Shown here: positions 56,201-60,000 of the stretch, piece by piece
Numbering within the stretch: position 1 is the first letter of the stretch
How the letters are laid out: each line of letters starts with the position of its first letter
From: Bolinopsis microptera
Lineage: Eukaryota; Ctenophora; Tentaculata; Lobata; Bolinopsidae
Direction: 5' to 3'
Assembly: GCF_026151205.1 (NCBI RefSeq)
Contig: NC_087072.1
Location: 3,555,375 to 3,615,374 of the forward strand
DNA length: 60,000 bases
Notes under the pieces: generated by a model
The model's database searches: none
The model's input: the letters and a program-made list of their open reading frames with translations, nothing else
What the model was told of the DNA's origin: nothing
Translations under genes and position numbers: made by a program

Positions 56201-59200
56201 TATAAGGTCTGTTACTATGGAAACGCCCGAGGGGATAGTTAAAGAATTCAACTTGGAAGTTTAGTCACAGTTCAATAAAAATTACTGCCACTAAAAGTAA
56301 AAGCCAATGATTAGTGTACTCTACGCATTCAATTATAACATTCAATTATAACAATTTACTTGGTTACCAAATCGCGTGATATCTCTGGAATTATCACCAT
56401 GGTAACTAGGAGGAGTTCAAACTCAAAAGATTTACTTTACAAACTCAAAAGATTTACTTTACAAACTGAGGTCTATGTTTTAATACACAAATGGGTTCTT
56501 GTTATTATAAGCAAATCGTTCAGTACACACTGAGTCTAAACGGATGTATGGGAATTGGGACACACCTTAGAAACACTTAATAGCTAATCGTAGTAGCCTT
56601 ACATTTAATAACCGATATATAACTGGTGTCCCTCACGTTATTATATCAGGTCTGTTACTATGGAAACGCCCGAGGGGATAGTTAAAGAATTCTACTTGGA
56701 AGTTTAGTCACAGTTCAATAAAAATTACTGCCACTAAAAGTGAAAGCCAATGATTAGTGTACTCTACGCATTCAATTATAACAATTTACTTGGTTACCAA
56801 ATCGCGTGATATCTCTGGAATTATCACCATGGTAACTAGGAGGAGTTCAAACTCAAAAGATTTACTTTACAAACTCAAAAGATTTACTTTACAAACTGAG
56901 GTCTATGTTTTAATACACAAATGGGTTCTTGTTATTATAAGCAAATCGTTCAGTACACACTGAGTCTAAACGGATGTATGGGAATTGGGACACACCTTAG
57001 AAACACTTAATAGCTAATCGTAGTAGCCTTACATTTAATAACCGATATATAACTGGTGTCCCTCACGTTATTATATCAGGTCTGTTACTATGGAAACGCC
57101 CGAGGGGCTAGTTAAAGAATTCTACTTGGAAGTTTAGTCACAGTTCAATAAAAATTACTGCCACTAAAAGCGAAAGCCAATGATTAGTGTACTCTACGCA
57201 TTCAATTATAACAATTTACTTGGTTACCAAATCGCGTGATATCTCTGGAATTATCACCATGGTAACTAGGAGGAGTTCAAACTCAAAAGATTTACTTTAC
57301 AAACTCAAAAGATTTACTTTACAAACTGAGGTCTATGTTTTAATACACAAATGGGTTCTTGTTATTATAAGCAAATCGTTCAGTACACACTGAGTCTAAA
57401 CGGATGTATGGGAATTGGGACACACCTTAGAAACACTTAATAGCTAATCGTAGTAGCCTTACATTTAATAACCGATATATAACTGGTGTCCCTCACGTTA
57501 TTATATCAGGTCTGTTACTATGGAAACGCCCGAGGGGCTAGTTAAAGAATTCTACTTGGAAGTTTAGTCACAGTTCAATAAAAATTACTGCCACTAAAAG
57601 TGAAAGCCAATGATTAGTGTACTCTACGCATTCAATTATAACAATTTACTTGGTTACCAAATCGCGTGATATCTCTGGAATTATCACCATGGTAACTAGG
57701 AGGAGTTCAAACTCAAAAGATTTACTTTACAAACTCAAAAGATTTACTTTACAAACTGAGGTCTATGTTTTAATACACAAATGGGTTCTTGTTATTATAA
57801 GCAAATCGTTCAGTACACACTGAGTCTAAACGGATGTATGGGAATTGGGACACACCTTAGAAACACTTAATAGCTAATCGTAGTAGCCTTACATTTAATA
57901 ACCGATATATAACTGGTGTCCCTCACGTTATTATATAAGGTCTGTTACTATGGAAACGCCCGAGGGGCTAGTTAAAGAATTCAACTTGGAAGTTTAGTCA
58001 CAGTTCAATAAAAATTACTGCCACTAAAAGTAAAAGCCAATGATTAGGAGGAGTGTTATAAAGTGGTTGTACTCTATAAGTGTATATTCATTATAACTAA
58101 GCTAATCGTAGTAGCCTTACATTTAATAACCGATATATAACTGGTGTCCCTCACGTTATTATATAAGGTCTGTTACTATGGAAACGCCCGAGGGGATAGT
58201 TAAAGAATTCAACTTGGAAGTTTAGTCACAGTTCAATAAAAATTACTGCCACTAAAAGTAAAAGCCAATGATTAGGAGGAGTGTTATAAAGTGGTTGTAC
58301 TCTATAAGTGTATATTCATTATAACTAAGCTAATCGTAGTAGCCTTACATTTAATAACCGATATATAACTGGTGTCCCTCACGTTATTATATAAGGTCTG
58401 TTACTATGGAAACGCCCGAGGGGATAGTTAAAGAATTCAACTTGGAAGTTTAGTCACAGTTCAATAAAAATTACTGCCACTAAAAGTAAAAGCCAATGAT
58501 TAGTGTACTCTACGCATTCAATTATAACATTCAATTATAACAATTTACTTGGTTACCAAATCGCGTGATATCTCTGGAATTATCACCATGGTAACTAGGA
58601 GGAGTTCAAACTCAAAAGATTTACTTTACAAACTCAAAAGATTTACTTTACAAACTGAGGTCTATGTTTTAATACACAAATGGGTTCTTGTTATTATAAG
58701 CAAATCGTTCAGTACACACTGAGTCTAAACGGATGTATGGGAATTGGGACACACCTTAGAAACACTTAATAGCTAATCGTAGTAGCCTTACATTTAATAA
58801 CCGATATATAACTGGTGTCCCTCACGTTATTATATCAGGTCTGTTACTATGGAAACGCCCGAGGGGATAGTTAAAGAATTCTACTTGGAAGTTTAGTCAC
58901 AGTTCAATAAAAATTACTGCCACTAAAAGTGAAAGCCAATGATTAGTGTACTCTACGCATTCAATTATAACAATTTACTTGGTTACCAAATCGCGTGATA
59001 TCTCTGGAATTATCACCATGGTAACTAGGAGGAGTTCAAACTCAAAAGATTTACTTTACAAACTCAAAAGATTTACTTTACAAACTGAGGTCTATGTTTT
59101 AATACACAAATGGGTTCTTGTTATTATAAGCAAATCGTTCAGTACACACTGAGTCTAAACGGATGTATGGGAATTGGGACACACCTTAGAAACACTTAAT

Positions 59201-60000
59201 AGCTAATCGTAGTAGCCTTACATTTAATAACCGATATATAACTGGTGTCCCTCACGTTATTATATCAGGTCTGTTACTATGGAAACGCCCGAGGGGCTAG
59301 TTAAAGAATTCTACTTGGAAGTTTAGTCACAGTTCAATAAAAATTACTGCCACTAAAAGTAAAAGCCAATGATTAGTGTACTCTACGCATTCAATTATAA
59401 CATTCAATTATAACAATTTACTTGGTTACCAAATCGCGTGATATCTCTGGAATTATCACCATGGTAACTAGGAGGAGTTCAAACTCAAAAGATTTACTTT
59501 ACAAACTCAAAAGATTTACTTTACAAACTGAGGTCTATGTTTTAATACACAAATGGGTTCTTGTTATTATAAGCAAATCGTTCAGTACACACTGAGTCTA
59601 AACGGATGTATGGGAATTGGGACACACCTTAGAAACACTTAATAGCTAATCGTAGTAGCCTTACATTTAATAACCGATATATAACTGGTGTCCCTCACGT
59701 TATTATATCAGGTCTGTTACTATGGAAACGCCCGAGGGGCTAGTTAAAGAATTCTACTTGGAAGTTTAGTCACAGTTCAATAAAAATTACTGCCACTAAA
59801 AGTAAAAGCCAATGATTAGTGTACTCTACGCATTCAATTATAACAATTTACTTGGTTACCAAATCGCGTGATATCTCTGGAATTATCACCATGGTAACTA
59901 GGAGGTGTTCAAACTCAAAAGATTTACTTTACAAACTCAAAAGATTTACTTTACAAACTGAGGTCTATGTTTTAATACACAAATGGGTTCTTGTTATTAT
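53241..60000 (+). repeat. satellite array with higher-order structure (430/443/228-bp monomers)
   Basis: Monomer starts (GCCAATGATTAG) occur at 53241, 53671, 54114, 54544, 54987, 55417, 55847, 56075, 56303, 56746, 57176, 57606, 58036, 58264, 58492, 58935, 59365 and 59808. The spacings are 430 (type A), 443 (type B, with a 13-bp duplication of CATTCAATTATAA type) and 228 (type C, internally deleted, with an AGGAGGAGTGTTATAAAG segment). The order is ABABAACCBAAACCBABA. The block AACCB (1,759 bp) is repeated almost exactly at 54987-56745 and 57176-58934. The 68-codon frame seen in A monomers begins at GTG and is destroyed in B and C. The array continues past the window. Confidence 0.96.

Noticed and set aside
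52745-60000. Eight copies of a 68-aa frame as a gene family
   Set aside because: All start at GTG inside satellite monomers, the frame is destroyed in type B and C monomers, and there is no splice or promoter context.

Overview
The window is metazoan nuclear DNA: AT-rich, with genes split by short GT..AG introns (mostly 100-350 bp), abundant non-LTR retrotransposon remains, miniature inverted-repeat elements and satellite arrays. The mix of compact orthologues of conserved animal genes, a PHD-finger reverse transcriptase of a type I associate with cnidarian genomes, and splice-acceptor-like AGs a few bases before several start codons suggests a cnidarian, perhaps a hydrozoan. That placement is inference; no rRNA, mitochondrial or taxon-defining sequence is present.

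Layout. 1-12.3 kb is repeat-rich: one copy of a 590-bp dispersed repeat (797-1386), a 5'-truncated LINE with a long open reading frame (about 3885-6855), decayed LINE pieces (8510-8760, 9628-10368, 10469-10870), and a compound repeat of GACAATTGACCCC units flanking exactly 30 TCAGGG hexamers (8822-9410). 12.3-34.4 kb is the gene block: SKIC3/TTC37 (+, 12 exons, one frameshift), a 3.4-kb terminal-inverted-repeat element (18372-21803), an unrecognised 181-aa gene with a duplicated SUMO-like motif (+), YIPF6 (+, 5 exons), a possible 61-aa ORF (+), a MIF-family gene (+, 3 exons), FCF1 (+, 2 exons), RPRD1 (-, 7 exons) and CNOT11 (-). 35.6-38.8 kb is a PHD-finger reverse transcriptase with a C-terminal restriction-like endonuclease signature (-).

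39-50 kb has small elements and repeats: a mini-element nested inside its own inverted homologue, each with 8-bp target duplications (39973-40156); a composite 2-kb inverted-repeat unit carrying the second copy of the 590-bp repeat (40305-42312); a 323-bp tandem array (44195-46037); two MITEs; an inverted pair of 165-bp repeats with (AAAC)n tails; and a possible tiny three-exon gene with a duplicated last exon. 50.7-52.4 kb is the C-terminal half of an RNase H-bearing LINE (-). From 52.7 kb to the window edge is a satellite with 430-, 443- and 228-bp monomers arranged in higher-order repeats.

Functionally, four of the six recognised genes act in RNA metabolism: SKIC3 (exosome cofactor), FCF1 (18S rRNA processing), RPRD1 (RNA polymerase II CTD) and CNOT11 (deadenylase complex). 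YIPF6 is a Golgi membrane protein and MIF a secreted or cytosolic tautomerase-fold protein. Nothing in the sequence shows that they are co-regulated.
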